In this document: one piece after another, positions 54,549 to 63,300 of the stretch
Layout of the letters: each line of letters begins with the position of its first letter
How positions within the stretch are numbered: position 1 is the first letter of the stretch
From: Carbonactinospora thermoautotrophica
Lineage (GTDB): Bacteria; Actinomycetota; Actinomycetes; Streptomycetales; Carbonactinosporaceae
Direction of reading: 5' to 3'
DNA: 64,000 bases
Assembly (NCBI RefSeq): GCF_001543895.1
Contig: NZ_JYIJ01000018.1
Coordinates: 248,001-312,000 of the forward strand
The notes under the pieces: generated by a model
Databases searched by the model: none
Seen by the model: only the letters and a program-made list of their open reading frames with translations
Told to the model about the DNA's origin: nothing
Made by a program: the position numbers and the translations under genes

Positions 54549-54918
54549 CGGTCCCCAACAGGCCGGGCCTCCGGTCCCGGCCATGATGCGGCACTTGCCG
54601 GTGGGCGGCATGGCAGCGGCTCCCGGCCAACTCACGATCAAGCCCCCTACACTGAGGAGCAAGCCGAACCGCTGGCTAGCGTGACTCCCCCGGGAGGGAC
54701 AGGAACCGGCATGGGCCACGACGTCGTCGTCCAGGCCAGGTGCGCGCGATGATCTTCATCACCGCAGCTCACCCCCGCCGAAAACGACGAAGGGATTCCG
54801 CTGACCGCCCGCATGAGAGGGCATAGCGACCGACCAGCCACGACCCGGGACATAGCAGCAGGCCGGAAGTAGTTCGGCGGGGGGGGGAGCGGCGCAGCTC
54901 GGGGGAGGGCCGATCGCG
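54549..54918. other. About 370 bp without a gene
   Basis: No frame with a ribosome-binding site or recognisable product. Contains short fragments only and a run of eight G's near 54885. It lies between the terminator-like palindrome and the second rnpB 3' copy. Confidence 0.5.
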
Positions 54919-54972
54919 GAATCCGGCCTACCGGCCGGCTCGTCCGCATGTCCCTCCGCTGGCCCGTGCCGG
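54919..54972 (+). repeat. Diverged second copy of the rnpB 3' end
   Basis: Matches 54405-54458 at roughly 88% of positions, same orientation, 514 bp downstream. It includes the rnpB P1 3' strand and the 22 bases after it but not the body of the gene. Such 3'-end copies arise when an element integrates at an RNA gene. Confidence 0.7.
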
Positions 54973-55012
54973 CATGACCACCTGGGTGCCCGGCCTAGCC
55001 GGGCGGCGTCGC

Positions 55013-55906
55013 CTATCCGAGCGACATGAGCGCGGGCGCGAGCTCGCGCCACTCCCGCCGCGGCAACTCCTTCTCGTCGGCCGTGAGCACCTGGACGGCC
55101 ACGTGGTCCGCGCCCGCGTCCAGGTGTGCGCGCACCCGTTGGACGATCGCGTCGACGCCGTCCCACGCCACGATCGCGTCCACGAGACGGTCGCTGCCGC
55201 CATTCGCTACGTCGTCCTCGGTGAACCCCAGGCGGCGCAGGTTGTTCACGTAATTGGGCAGGCCGAGGTAGAACGCCACGTGCTGGCGGGCGATCCGACG
55301 GGCCGCGTGGGGATCGGTCTCCAGGACGACGGCCTGCTCAGGGATCAGGAGCCGGGACCGGGGGGCGAGGATCTCCCGGGCCTGCGCCGTGTGCTCCGGC
55401 GGCACCAGGTAGGTGTGGGCGCCGTCGGCGCGCTCCCGGGCGAGGGCCAGCATGCGGGGGCCGAGCGCCGCCAGCAGTCGTGGCGGGCGCGTCGGGGGAG
55501 GGACCGCCCGGTAGATGTCGGCCGCCCGGTCCATGCCGTCCAGGTAGTCGCGCATCGCCTCCAGGGGCCGGGTGTAGGCGTGGCCGCGCGCCTCCTCGAC
55601 CGTCCTACGGTGGCTCACCCCCAAACCAAGCAGGAAACGGTCCGGGTGGGCCTCGGCGAGCGTGGCCTGGCCGGCGAGCATCGCCATGGCGTCGCGTGCC
55701 CAGATCTGGGCGACGCCCAACCCGACGACGAGGCGACGGGTCCAGGAGAGCAGCAGCGCCGCCTGGCTGAACGCCTCGCGGCCGACGCTCTCGCCCACCC
55801 AGACCGACCCGTACCCGAGGTCCTCCAGCTCGGCCACGGCCTGCCTGACCGCCTCGGCCGGTTGGCGGTCGAACCTGGCCCACACACCCACGCGACTGAG
55901 TTCCAT
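55013..55906 (-). CDS. LLM-class F420-dependent oxidoreductase (TIGR03620-like)
   Basis: 297 aa. An alpha/beta barrel of the luciferase-like monooxygenase fold: VGVWARFDRQPA ... LEDLGYGSVWVGESVGREAF, VVGLGVAQIWARDAMAMLAGQATLAEAHPDRFLLGLGVSH, then LAALGPRMLALARERADGAHTYLVPPEHTAQAR. The last two segments mark the actinobacterial F420 subfamily. The ATG at 55906 starts at a conserved MELSRVGVW. The substrate cannot be read from sequence. Intact. Confidence 0.92.
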   Translation of the reverse strand: MELSRVGVWARFDRQPAEAVRQAVAELEDLGYGSVWVGESVGREAFSQAALLLSWTRRLVVGLGVAQIWARDAMAMLAGQATLAEAHPDRFLLGLGVSHRRTVEEARGHAYTRPLEAMRDYLDGMDRAADIYRAVPPPTRPPRLLAALGPRMLALARERADGAHTYLVPPEHTAQAREILAPRSRLLIPEQAVVLETDPHAARRIARQHVAFYLGLPNYVNNLRRLGFTEDDVANGGSDRLVDAIVAWDGVDAIVQRVRAHLDAGADHVAVQVLTADEKELPRREWRELAPALMSLG

Positions 55907-56039
55907 GCGTCCTCACCCCGCGTCACAACCAGGAGCCGGCATACGCGACCAGGAGCCGACGATACGCGACTCGGGCCGTCGCCCCGTGCGGTACCCGTCG
56001 CCCGCCCCGAGAACCGGCGACCGGGGCGGGTCGGTCCGC

Positions 56040-56534
56040 TCAGGGCTCGGCGCCGACGTGTTGGGCGCGGTGGCGGTCGAGGGCGGCTTCGGCCTCGGCC
56101 CTGAGGAACAGGCCGAGAAGCCGCCCGTCGGAGCTGGTGACGAGGATCCGCTCCACCCCGGCGCGGCGCATGCGTCCGGTGAGGGTCGCGACGTCCTCGC
56201 TCGGCCGGACCGTGGTGATGCCGAACCGCATGACCTCCTCCACGAGCGCCTCATCAGGGCCTTCCAGCGCCCGTCCCCGCACCAGGCCCTGGACGACGCG
56301 GTCGTCGTCCAGGACGACGACCAGGTCCTGGCCGGCCAGCTTGGCGCGGACGTCGCCGAGCCGGTCGCCGACTGAGCAGGTGGGCACGTCGCGGCGGACC
56401 AGGTCACCGACTAAGAGGGCGTTGCCCTCGTACGGGAGCCCGTAGGACAGCCAGTCCATCTTGCCGGCGACGTAGTCGTACACCGCGGGGAAGCCGAGGC
56501 GTTCCAGCCGCCAGGCCGCGCGGGGGCTCATGTC
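56040..56534 (-). pseudogene. 3' part of an interrupted rhodanese-CBS gene (end of rhodanese domain plus two CBS domains)
   Basis: From 56534 down the frame reads DMSPRAAWRLERLGFPAVYDYVAGKMDWLSYGLP, the C-terminal part of a rhodanese domain, followed by two CBS modules (LVRRDVPTCSVGDRLGDVRAKL and VEEVMRFGITTVRPSEDVATL). The IS copy immediately upstream cuts it from its start. Removing the element and one copy of GC joins it in frame with 57904-57698, restoring a protein of about 233 aa. CBS pairs bind adenine nucleotides and may gate the sulfurtransferase. An in-frame start may still give a CBS-only product. Confidence 0.88.
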
Positions 56535-56536
56535 GC

Positions 56537-57697
56537 TGCCTTGTCCAGGAAGGTTAATCATGTAACTGGTTGATCAGCTGCTGGGCTGGGAGGTGGGTGT
56601 GGCTCGTCCGCCGGATGTGTTCGTGCGGCCGCTCGCGATGGCGGAAGGGCGTCGTTTGCAGCGGATCTGCCGGACGGCGAGGGATCCGGTGAGGCTGCGG
56701 CGGGCGATGGTGGTGCTGGCCAGTGCGCAGGGTTGGCCGGTGCCGCAGATCGCGCGGCTGGCACAGACGTCGCAGCGGTATGTGCGGGGTGTGATCCACG
56801 ATTTCAACGAGGTCGGGTTCGCCGCGCTGGACCCAAAATGGAGCGGGGGCAGGCCGAGGACGATTTCTGAGGCGGCCCGCGCTGAGATCTGCCTGATCGC
56901 CCGGTGCTGCCCCCGCGACGTGGGTTTGCCGTTCGGCGCCTGGAGCCTGAGCAAGCTGCGCGAGTACCTGATCGACCGGGGCGTGGTGGCCTCGATCAGC
57001 CGCGAGACGATCCGGATCATCCTGCGTGGGGCGGGGATCAGCTGGCAGGCGACCAAGACATGGAAGGCCTCGACCGATCCGGACTTCGCATCGAAGATGC
57101 GCCGGGTGCTTGCCCTGTACGATCATCCGCCCGAGGGCGGCCGGGTGGTCTGCGTCGATGAGTTCGGGCCGCTGAACCTGCGGCCGCGTCCTGGCCGGGG
57201 CTGGTACCCGGCTGGGCGTCCCGCCCGGATCCGCGCCACCTACACCCGCACCCTGGGGGTGCGGCACATGCTTGCCGCGCTGGACCTGGCCACCGGCAAG
57301 ATTTTCTACCGGATCCGCGACCGGAAACGCTGGCGGGAGTTCCTCGCGTTCTTGAAGGTGCTGCGCCGCCGCTGGCCAACCGAACGGCTCTACGTGGTCG
57401 TGGACAACTTCGCCCCGCACCGGCACCCGAAGGTGCGCGAGTGGGCCGTTGACCACGACGTGGAGCTGGTGTTCCTGCCGACCTACGCGTCCTGGCTGAA
57501 CTGGATCGAGCCCGAGTTCACCGGCGTGCGCTACTTCGCGTTGAACGGTTCGGACTTCACCAGCCACGACCAGCAGAACGCCGCCATCGCCGCCTACCTC
57601 CGCTGGCGCAACCAGCACGCCGAACCCAAACGCGACTTCGCTGTCAGCTCCAAGATCCGCCAACCCGATTACGTGATCAACGTTGCTTGACGCGGCA
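56537..57697. mobile_element. IS630-family insertion sequence, 1161 bp
   Basis: The ends are imperfect inverted repeats: 56537-56575 against the complement of 57659-57697 (TGCC at both tips, about 24 of 38 positions matching). A two-base GC is present on each side (56535-56536 and 57698-57699), the apparent target duplication; IS630 members normally duplicate TA. Contains one transposase gene. Deletion of the element restores the rhodanese frame exactly, so the insertion is recent or clean. Confidence 0.85.
56593..57690 (+). CDS. IS630-family DDE transposase
   Basis: 365 aa. Residues 20-160 are two HTH modules (RARRAMVVLASAQGWPVPQIARLAQTSQRYV-type region and SLSKLREYLIDRGVVASISRETIRIIL). The DDE catalytic residues are Asp in VVCVDEFGPL (about 189), Asp in YVVVDNFAPH (about 271) and Glu in SWLNWIEPEF (about 307). 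Complete length for the family. The GTG start at 56593 lacks a strong ribosome-binding site, as is common in IS. Orientation is opposite to the interrupted gene. Confidence 0.93.
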   Translation: MGVARPPDVFVRPLAMAEGRRLQRICRTARDPVRLRRAMVVLASAQGWPVPQIARLAQTSQRYVRGVIHDFNEVGFAALDPKWSGGRPRTISEAARAEICLIARCCPRDVGLPFGAWSLSKLREYLIDRGVVASISRETIRIILRGAGISWQATKTWKASTDPDFASKMRRVLALYDHPPEGGRVVCVDEFGPLNLRPRPGRGWYPAGRPARIRATYTRTLGVRHMLAALDLATGKIFYRIRDRKRWREFLAFLKVLRRRWPTERLYVVVDNFAPHRHPKVREWAVDHDVELVFLPTYASWLNWIEPEFTGVRYFALNGSDFTSHDQQNAAIAAYLRWRNQHAEPKRDFAVSSKIRQPDYVINVA

Positions 57698-57904
57698 GCA
57701 TTCGGTGTTGTTGCAGTAGACGATCACCGGCCGGCCGCGCTCCAGCCTGGCCGCCGTCGTCGCGTTCAGGTCCTTCAACGGGAGGTGGACCGCACCGGCC
57801 AGGTGCGCCCACTCGTACTCCTTCTGGGGGAGCACCTCGACCAGTTGGGCGTTCTCCTCGCGGAGGAGTCGCTGGACCTCGTGGCGGTCAATGGCGGTGG
57901 GCAT
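57698..57904 (-). pseudogene. 5' part of an interrupted rhodanese-CBS gene
   Basis: 69 codons from the ATG at 57904 (MPTAIDRHEVQRLLREENAQLVEVL ... PVIVYCNNTEC) to the GC duplicate. This is the first half of a rhodanese domain ending at the active-site loop: the sulfur-accepting Cys of VYCNN is here, and the insertion is four codons after it. The remaining reading frame runs a few codons into the element. Rhodaneses transfer sulfur from thiosulfate to thiophilic acceptors. Confidence 0.88.
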
Positions 57905-57916
57905 GGCGAACCTCGA

Positions 57917-58048
57917 CTAGCCGGCCGGGCGGGCGGCGCTGGACGGCGGCGGGGCGACGGCGTCGCGGGGCTCCGGCTTCGCCTGGCGGGCGCATCGGCC
58001 GGTCGCCACCCGCCGCGTTGCTCGGCCGGGGGCGTCTTGGTACCGCAT
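57917..58048 (-). CDS. Small 43-aa ORF upstream of the rhodanese gene
   Basis: ATG at 58046-58048 with a GGAGG seven bases upstream; product basic at the start (MRYQDAPGRATRRVATGRC) and Pro/Ala-rich at the end. It ends 13 bp before the rhodanese start, in the same direction, so it may be a leader peptide or simply a chance frame. It contains a single Cys. I recognise no family. Confidence 0.3.
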   Translation of the reverse strand: MRYQDAPGRATRRVATGRCARQAKPEPRDAVAPPPSSAARPAG

Positions 58049-58221
58049 GGCATCCTCCGGGCGTCGGGTTCCGCTGCCGCGGCAGGACCGCTGCCGGCCG
58101 CTGCCGCGCCAGGCCCCTCTACCCGGTCGAGCAGCCATGAAACAGGGGCCCGGAGAAACAGGCGGGCGCCCGGGCCGGCTGATCCCCGGGTCCGGCCGGA
58201 CGCCCGCGCGGCTTCTGGGCT

Positions 58222-58713
58222 TCAGGACACCTCGGTGAGGGTGCCCTTCTCGACGGAGTAGACGAACCCGCGGACGGAGTCCTTGTGCGGGATGAAGGGG
58301 CTCGCCTTGATCCGGGCGATGGACTGGCGCACGTCCCGCTCCAGGTCGGAGAAGGCCTCGGCCGCCCACGGCGGGCGGATGCCGGTCTCCTCCTCGATCC
58401 GCGTCCGGAACTCGTCGTCGGTGAAGGTGAGCATCCCGCAGCCGGTGTGGTGGATCAGGATGATCTCGCGGGTGCCGAGCAGCCGCTGGCTGATCGCGAG
58501 GGAACGGATCGCGTCGTCGGTGACGGCCCCGCCGGCGTTGCGGATCACGTGCGCGTCGCCCTCGGTGAGACCGAGCAGGCCGTACACGTTGAGCCGGGCG
58601 TCCATGCAGGCGAGGACGGCCACGCCACGGGCGGGCGGCAGCGGGAGGTGGCCCTTGTCGAAGTCGCGCGCGTACAGCTCGGCGTTGGCGAGCAGTTCGT
58701 CGGTCACGCTCAT
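58222..58713 (-). CDS. Beta-class carbonic anhydrase
   Basis: 163 aa. Zinc ligands and catalytic pair: VLACMDARLNVYG (Cys, Asp, Arg), HVIRNAGGAVTDDAIRSL and IILIHHTGCGM (His, Cys). Short form of the family, without extra N-terminal helices. Interconverts CO2 and bicarbonate. The ATG at 58713 begins MSVTDELLAN with GGGAGAAG upstream; the longer frame to 58803 has low-complexity content. It is transcribed toward the rhodanese gene, 174 bp upstream of the small ORF. Intact. Confidence 0.92.
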   Translation of the reverse strand: MSVTDELLANAELYARDFDKGHLPLPPARGVAVLACMDARLNVYGLLGLTEGDAHVIRNAGGAVTDDAIRSLAISQRLLGTREIILIHHTGCGMLTFTDDEFRTRIEEETGIRPPWAAEAFSDLERDVRQSIARIKASPFIPHKDSVRGFVYSVEKGTLTEVS

Positions 58714-59005
58714 GTGTCTGCTTCTCCCAAGGTGTGAAGGGTGACGACCACTTGGGGGAAGGGGACGGACGCCGTGCTCCGCGCCGCGAGCGGCGCGTGG
58801 CACCGGGGATCAGCTGGCGGGTCGACCGCAGACCGGCGTCCGCCCCCGCAGACACGCCTGGTCGAACAGGTGCGTGCGGCGACCGGGCCAGAACTCGTCG
58901 AGGAGGTCCGCCTGCGCGCACATGCGATCAGTGTGCCCGCACGGCGGCGGCCGGTGCAATCCCCGGAGCTTTTCCCCGCGGGCACGGCGGGTACCCGTCG
59001 GTAAC

Positions 59006-60109
59006 ATGGCGGGCATGGCCGGTCGCGTCATCGTGTTCGGGGCCACCGGGTACACCGGGCGGCTCGTCGTGGAGAGCCTGCTGGCGGCGGGTGTCCGGCC
59101 GACCGTGGCCGGGCGGGACCCGGCCCGGGTCCGGGAGCTGGCCGAGCGGCACAGGCTGGCGGCGGCGACCGCGGACGCGGCCCGGCCGAAGACCGTGCGG
59201 GCGCTGGTCGACGAAGGCGACGTGCTGGTCAGCACGGTGGGGCCGTTCACCCGGTACGGGGAGCCGGCGGTCGAGGCGGCCGTCGACGCGGGCGCGCACT
59301 ACGTGGACTCCACCGGCGAGGCCGATTTCGTGCGGCGCGTCTTCACCGAGTTCGGGCCCCGCGCCGAGCGCAAGGGGTGCGCGCTGCTGACCGCGTTCGG
59401 GTACGACTTCGTGCCCGGCAACCTGGCCGGGGCGCTCGCCCTGCGCGAGGCCGGCGACGCGGCCCGGCGCGTCGACATCGGGTATTTCGTCACGGGCGGG
59501 GGCCGCATGAGCAGCGGCACCCGGGCCACGATCGCGATCAACGCGGGCCGGGGCGCGGCGCACCTGCTCGCCGACCGGCAGATCCGCCTCCTGCCGTTCG
59601 CCCGCCGGGTCCGCTCCTTCCCCGTCGACCACCACCGTCACCCGGCCGGGCTGGTCGGCGGCACCGAGCCGTACACCCTGCCCCGGATCGCCCCTGGGCT
59701 CACCGATGTCGGCGTGTACCTGGGGTGGTTCGGTCCCGCCACGCATCTGATGCGGCTCGCCTCGTACGCGACCCCGCTGCTCACCCGCGCACCGGGCGTG
59801 GCGACCGCGTTGCGCCGGGTCGGTGACCGGGCGCTCGCGCGGACCGGCGAGGGGCCGGACGAGCAGGAGCGCGCCCGCACCGGCACCCTGGTCGTCGCCG
59901 TCGCCGCGGACGAGCGCGACCGTGAGCTGGCCACGGTGCGGCTGACCGGCGCCAACCCGTACGACCTGACCGGCCGGTTGATCGCGTGGGCGGCCGCCGC
60001 GCTGGCCGCCGGGCGTGTTCAGGCGGGCGGCGCGCTGGGCCCGGTGGACGCGTTCGGCCTGGACGAGCTGGTCCGGGCCGCCCAGGACGCCGGCCTGCAC
60101 CGGGAGTGA
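59006..60109 (+). CDS. Saccharopine dehydrogenase-like NADP-dependent oxidoreductase (trans-acting enoyl reductase type)
   Basis: 367 aa. MAGRVIVFGATGYTGRLVVESLLAAG is the Rossmann GxTGYTGR motif; DVLVSTVGPFTRYGEPAVEAAVDAGAHYVDSTGEADF and CALLTAFGYDFVPGNLAG continue the family pattern. Actinobacterial relatives act as trans enoyl reductases in lipid (phthiocerol-type) synthesis, but most are of unknown substrate. The ATG at 59006 has no ribosome-binding site (a second ATG at 59015), so a leaderless start is likely. Intact. Confidence 0.85.
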   Translation: MAGMAGRVIVFGATGYTGRLVVESLLAAGVRPTVAGRDPARVRELAERHRLAAATADAARPKTVRALVDEGDVLVSTVGPFTRYGEPAVEAAVDAGAHYVDSTGEADFVRRVFTEFGPRAERKGCALLTAFGYDFVPGNLAGALALREAGDAARRVDIGYFVTGGGRMSSGTRATIAINAGRGAAHLLADRQIRLLPFARRVRSFPVDHHRHPAGLVGGTEPYTLPRIAPGLTDVGVYLGWFGPATHLMRLASYATPLLTRAPGVATALRRVGDRALARTGEGPDEQERARTGTLVVAVAADERDRELATVRLTGANPYDLTGRLIAWAAAALAAGRVQAGGALGPVDAFGLDELVRAAQDAGLHRE

Positions 60110-60373
60110 CCCCGACCCCCGAACGCCGGGGGAGGCGGCGGGCATGCCGGTGACCAGCGTGGCGATCCCGCCGCTGGCCACCTGCCACACGCCGCCCCGC
60201 CTGCGGGGGTACCGGCACGCCCGCTCGTGGTCCGGCCCGGGAGGCGGGCCGGACGTCCCCCGGGCGCGGGAATACTCCGGATTTGCCTGCTAAATGATAT
60301 TCTGTGCCAGATTTTCCTCGTTGTGGCCCTGACCTGCGCGACCGACGGTCCCGCTCCCCGGTGATGGCTGAAC

Positions 60374-60394
60374 GAGGAGGAACCCGCCCCCATG
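60374..60394 (+). promoter_or_regulatory. Ribosome-binding site and start of the large subtilase
   Basis: GAGGAGG (60374-60380) is followed by the ATG at 60392, with an 11-base spacer. It decides the start of the protease gene, where no other good site is present. An AT-rich patch lies at 60281-60303 and probably holds the promoter. Confidence 0.6.
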
Positions 60395-63300
60395 CGCTCA
60401 CGCGTCACGGCGGCGGTCACGATGGTCGTGACCGCCGCTCTTGTCATGACCGGCTTCGCGCCGGCCGCGACCGCACCGGATCCGCGGCCCGCGCCCGCCG
60501 GAACACCGCCGCTCACCGTCACCCTGGTGACCGGGGACCGCGTCACCGCCGCGCGGACCGCCCACGGCGTCCAGGTACTCGGCGTCGATCCGGGACCCGG
60601 CCGCGACCACGTCATGTTCACCCGCGCCCGGCTGGGCGACCACGAGCACGTGTACCCCGCCGACGCGCTCCCCCTGGTCGAGGCGGCACGCCTCGACCGG
60701 CGGCTGTTCGACGTGACCGGACTGGTCGAGCAAGGGTACGACGACGCGTCCCGCGCCGACCTGCCGCTCATCATCCAGCACGCCCGGCAGGCCCGTACCC
60801 TTCCGTACGGGACCCAGCTCACCGCCACCTTCGGGCGGCTCGGCATGAGCGCGGTCAGCGTGCGCAAGCGCGACACCGGCGGGGTGTGGCGGCAGTTAAC
60901 CGGAGGACCGTACGCCCTGTACCGCGGCGACAACGTCGCCGCGGTCTGGCTCGACGGCCAGGTGCGGGCCACGCTGGACGAGAGCGTGCGCCAGATCGGC
61001 GCCGACCGGGCGCACGTGGCCGGCGTCACCGGCGCCGGCGTCCCCGTCGCCGTCCTGGACACCGGCTACGACCCCGGCCACCCCGACCTGGCCGAGGCGG
61101 TCGTCGGCAGCAAGGACTTCACCACCGATGGCACGGTGGCCGACGGCCACGGCCACGGCACCCACGTCGCCTCCATCGTCGCCGGCCGGGGCACGGCGTC
61201 CGGCGGCCAGTACACCGGCGTCGCCCCCGGGGCCAAGCTGCTGGTCGGCAAGGTGCTCACCCGCCAGGGGACCGGCCGGGAGAGCTGGGTGCTGGCCGGC
61301 ATGGAATGGGCCGTGACCGCCGGAGCCCGCATCGTCAACATGAGCCTGGGCGGCCCCCCCACCGACGGCACCGACCCGCTGTCCCGCGCCGTCGACGAGC
61401 TCACCCGGCGTACCGGCGCCCTCTTCGTCGTGGCCGCGGGCAACCGCGGCGCGCCCGAGAGCGTGGGCGTACCCGGCGCCGCCACCGAGGCGCTGACCGT
61501 CGGCTCGGTCGACAAGGACGGGGACCTGTCGTCGTTCTCCAGCCGCGGACCGCGCCTGGGCGACCGCGCGGTCAAGCCCGACCTCGTCGCCCCGGGCGGG
61601 GGCATCGTGGCCGCCCGCGCCGCCGGCACGCTCCAGGAGTGGGCGGTCACCGACCGGTACGCGCGGCTGTCCGGAACCTCCATGGCCACCCCGCACGTGG
61701 CCGGCGCCGCCGCGCTGCTGGTCCAGCGGCACCCCGACTGGCGTGCCCCGCAGCTCAAGGCGGCCCTGGTCGGCAGCGCCGCCCCGATCGCTCAGGGGAG
61801 CGTCTTCGACCAGGGCGCGGGCCTGCTCGACGTGGCCGCGGCCATCCGCACCCCGCTGCGCGTCGAGCCGGCCAACCTCGGCGCCGCGCACCTGGCCTGG
61901 CCGCTCGAGCAGGCCAAGCCCACCGCCTGGACGGTGACCTACCGCAACGACGGGTCCCAGCCGCTGCGGCTGCACCTGACCGCGGTGGCGCGCGGGGCCG
62001 ACGGGGCACCGGCGCCGGCCGGGCTGGTCACGCTGTCCGCGACCCAGTTGACCATCCCAGCGGGCGGCACGGGCGCGGTCGCGGTCCGGGTCGACCCGGC
62101 CCACGCCGCCCCCGGCTGGTACGGCGGTGTGATCGAGGCCCGGGACGAGGCCACGGCGTCCACCACCGTGCGCACCACGTTCAGCGCCTTCGCGGAGGGC
62201 CCGTCCCACACCCTCACCCTCGTCCGCGCACCGCGCGCCGGGACCGCCGAGCGCGCCTTCGCGCACGTCGTCGTGCAGCAGGAGGAGACCGGGGCCACGA
62301 AGCTGGTCAGCGTGGGCGAGACCCCCCAGACGCACCGCCTGCCCGCGGGCACATACCGGATCTTCGGCTACCGGCACGAGGAACACTTCGCCGACGGCGT
62401 GCTGACCGACCAGACCGTGGTCCACTTCGCCCACCGCATCCGGCTCGACCGGGACACCACCCTCGTCCCGGACGCGGGCCCGCGCCTGCCGGTCACCACC
62501 ACGGTGGACGCGCCCGGCCTGCGCCTGCGGACCAGCGGCACCGGCATCGTGTCCCGACTGCCGTCCGGACGCGGGTTCGGGCTCCTCGCGCCGATCTTCG
62601 CCACCGGCCGGCACCGGGTCGAGGCGATCGGCAGCGGCCGGATCGACGGGCTGCTCTTCTTCCACACCGCGGCCTGGCAGCAACCCCTGCTGACCGCCAC
62701 GGCCGCCGGGGAGCCGTCGCTGGAGCTGGACGTGCGCCCGGTCGGCCCCGGCTTCCACGGGAAGGTCACCGGACAGGTCGTCGACGTGCGCGCCGGCACG
62801 CCGCAGGACCTCGGCGGGAAGGACCTGCGGGGCAGGATCGTCCTGGTCACGCCCGGGTGGGACACGCCGCAGCCGGAACAGGCAGCACGCCTGGCCGCGA
62901 TCGCCGCGTGCGAGCCCGCGCTGATCCTCCTCGCCGAGGGGACCGCCGCCGTCCAGAAGACGCCCGTGCTCCAGCTCGGCACGGCGAGCCTGCGCGCGCT
63001 GCGGCACCGGCTGGCGGCCGGGCCCGTCGAGGTGACCGTACAGGGCCTGCGGGCCAGCACCGACACCTGGTTCCTCGCCCACACGGTGGACGGCCGCGTG
63101 CCTGCGAGCGCGGCCTGGTCAGACCGGGCGGCGGACCTGGCCGTCGTGCGGGCCCGGTTCGGCGCGATCGGCCTGGAGGAACGGACACGCCCGCTGCTCG
63201 CCGTGGCCGAGCGCGACGGCGTCACCCTGCGCGGGGTGACCGCGGACGTGCGGCTGCCCCAGGAGCAGACGCTGCGGTACACGCCGGACCTGACCTGGAC

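Noticed and set aside
54580-54900. A small protein gene between the palindrome and the rnpB copy
   Set aside because: No frame with a start, ribosome-binding site and plausible composition.
60896-63082. Minus-strand frame of 728 codons opposite the subtilase
   Set aside because: Low-complexity Arg/Gly/Asp-rich product; the plus strand carries the full S8 triad.
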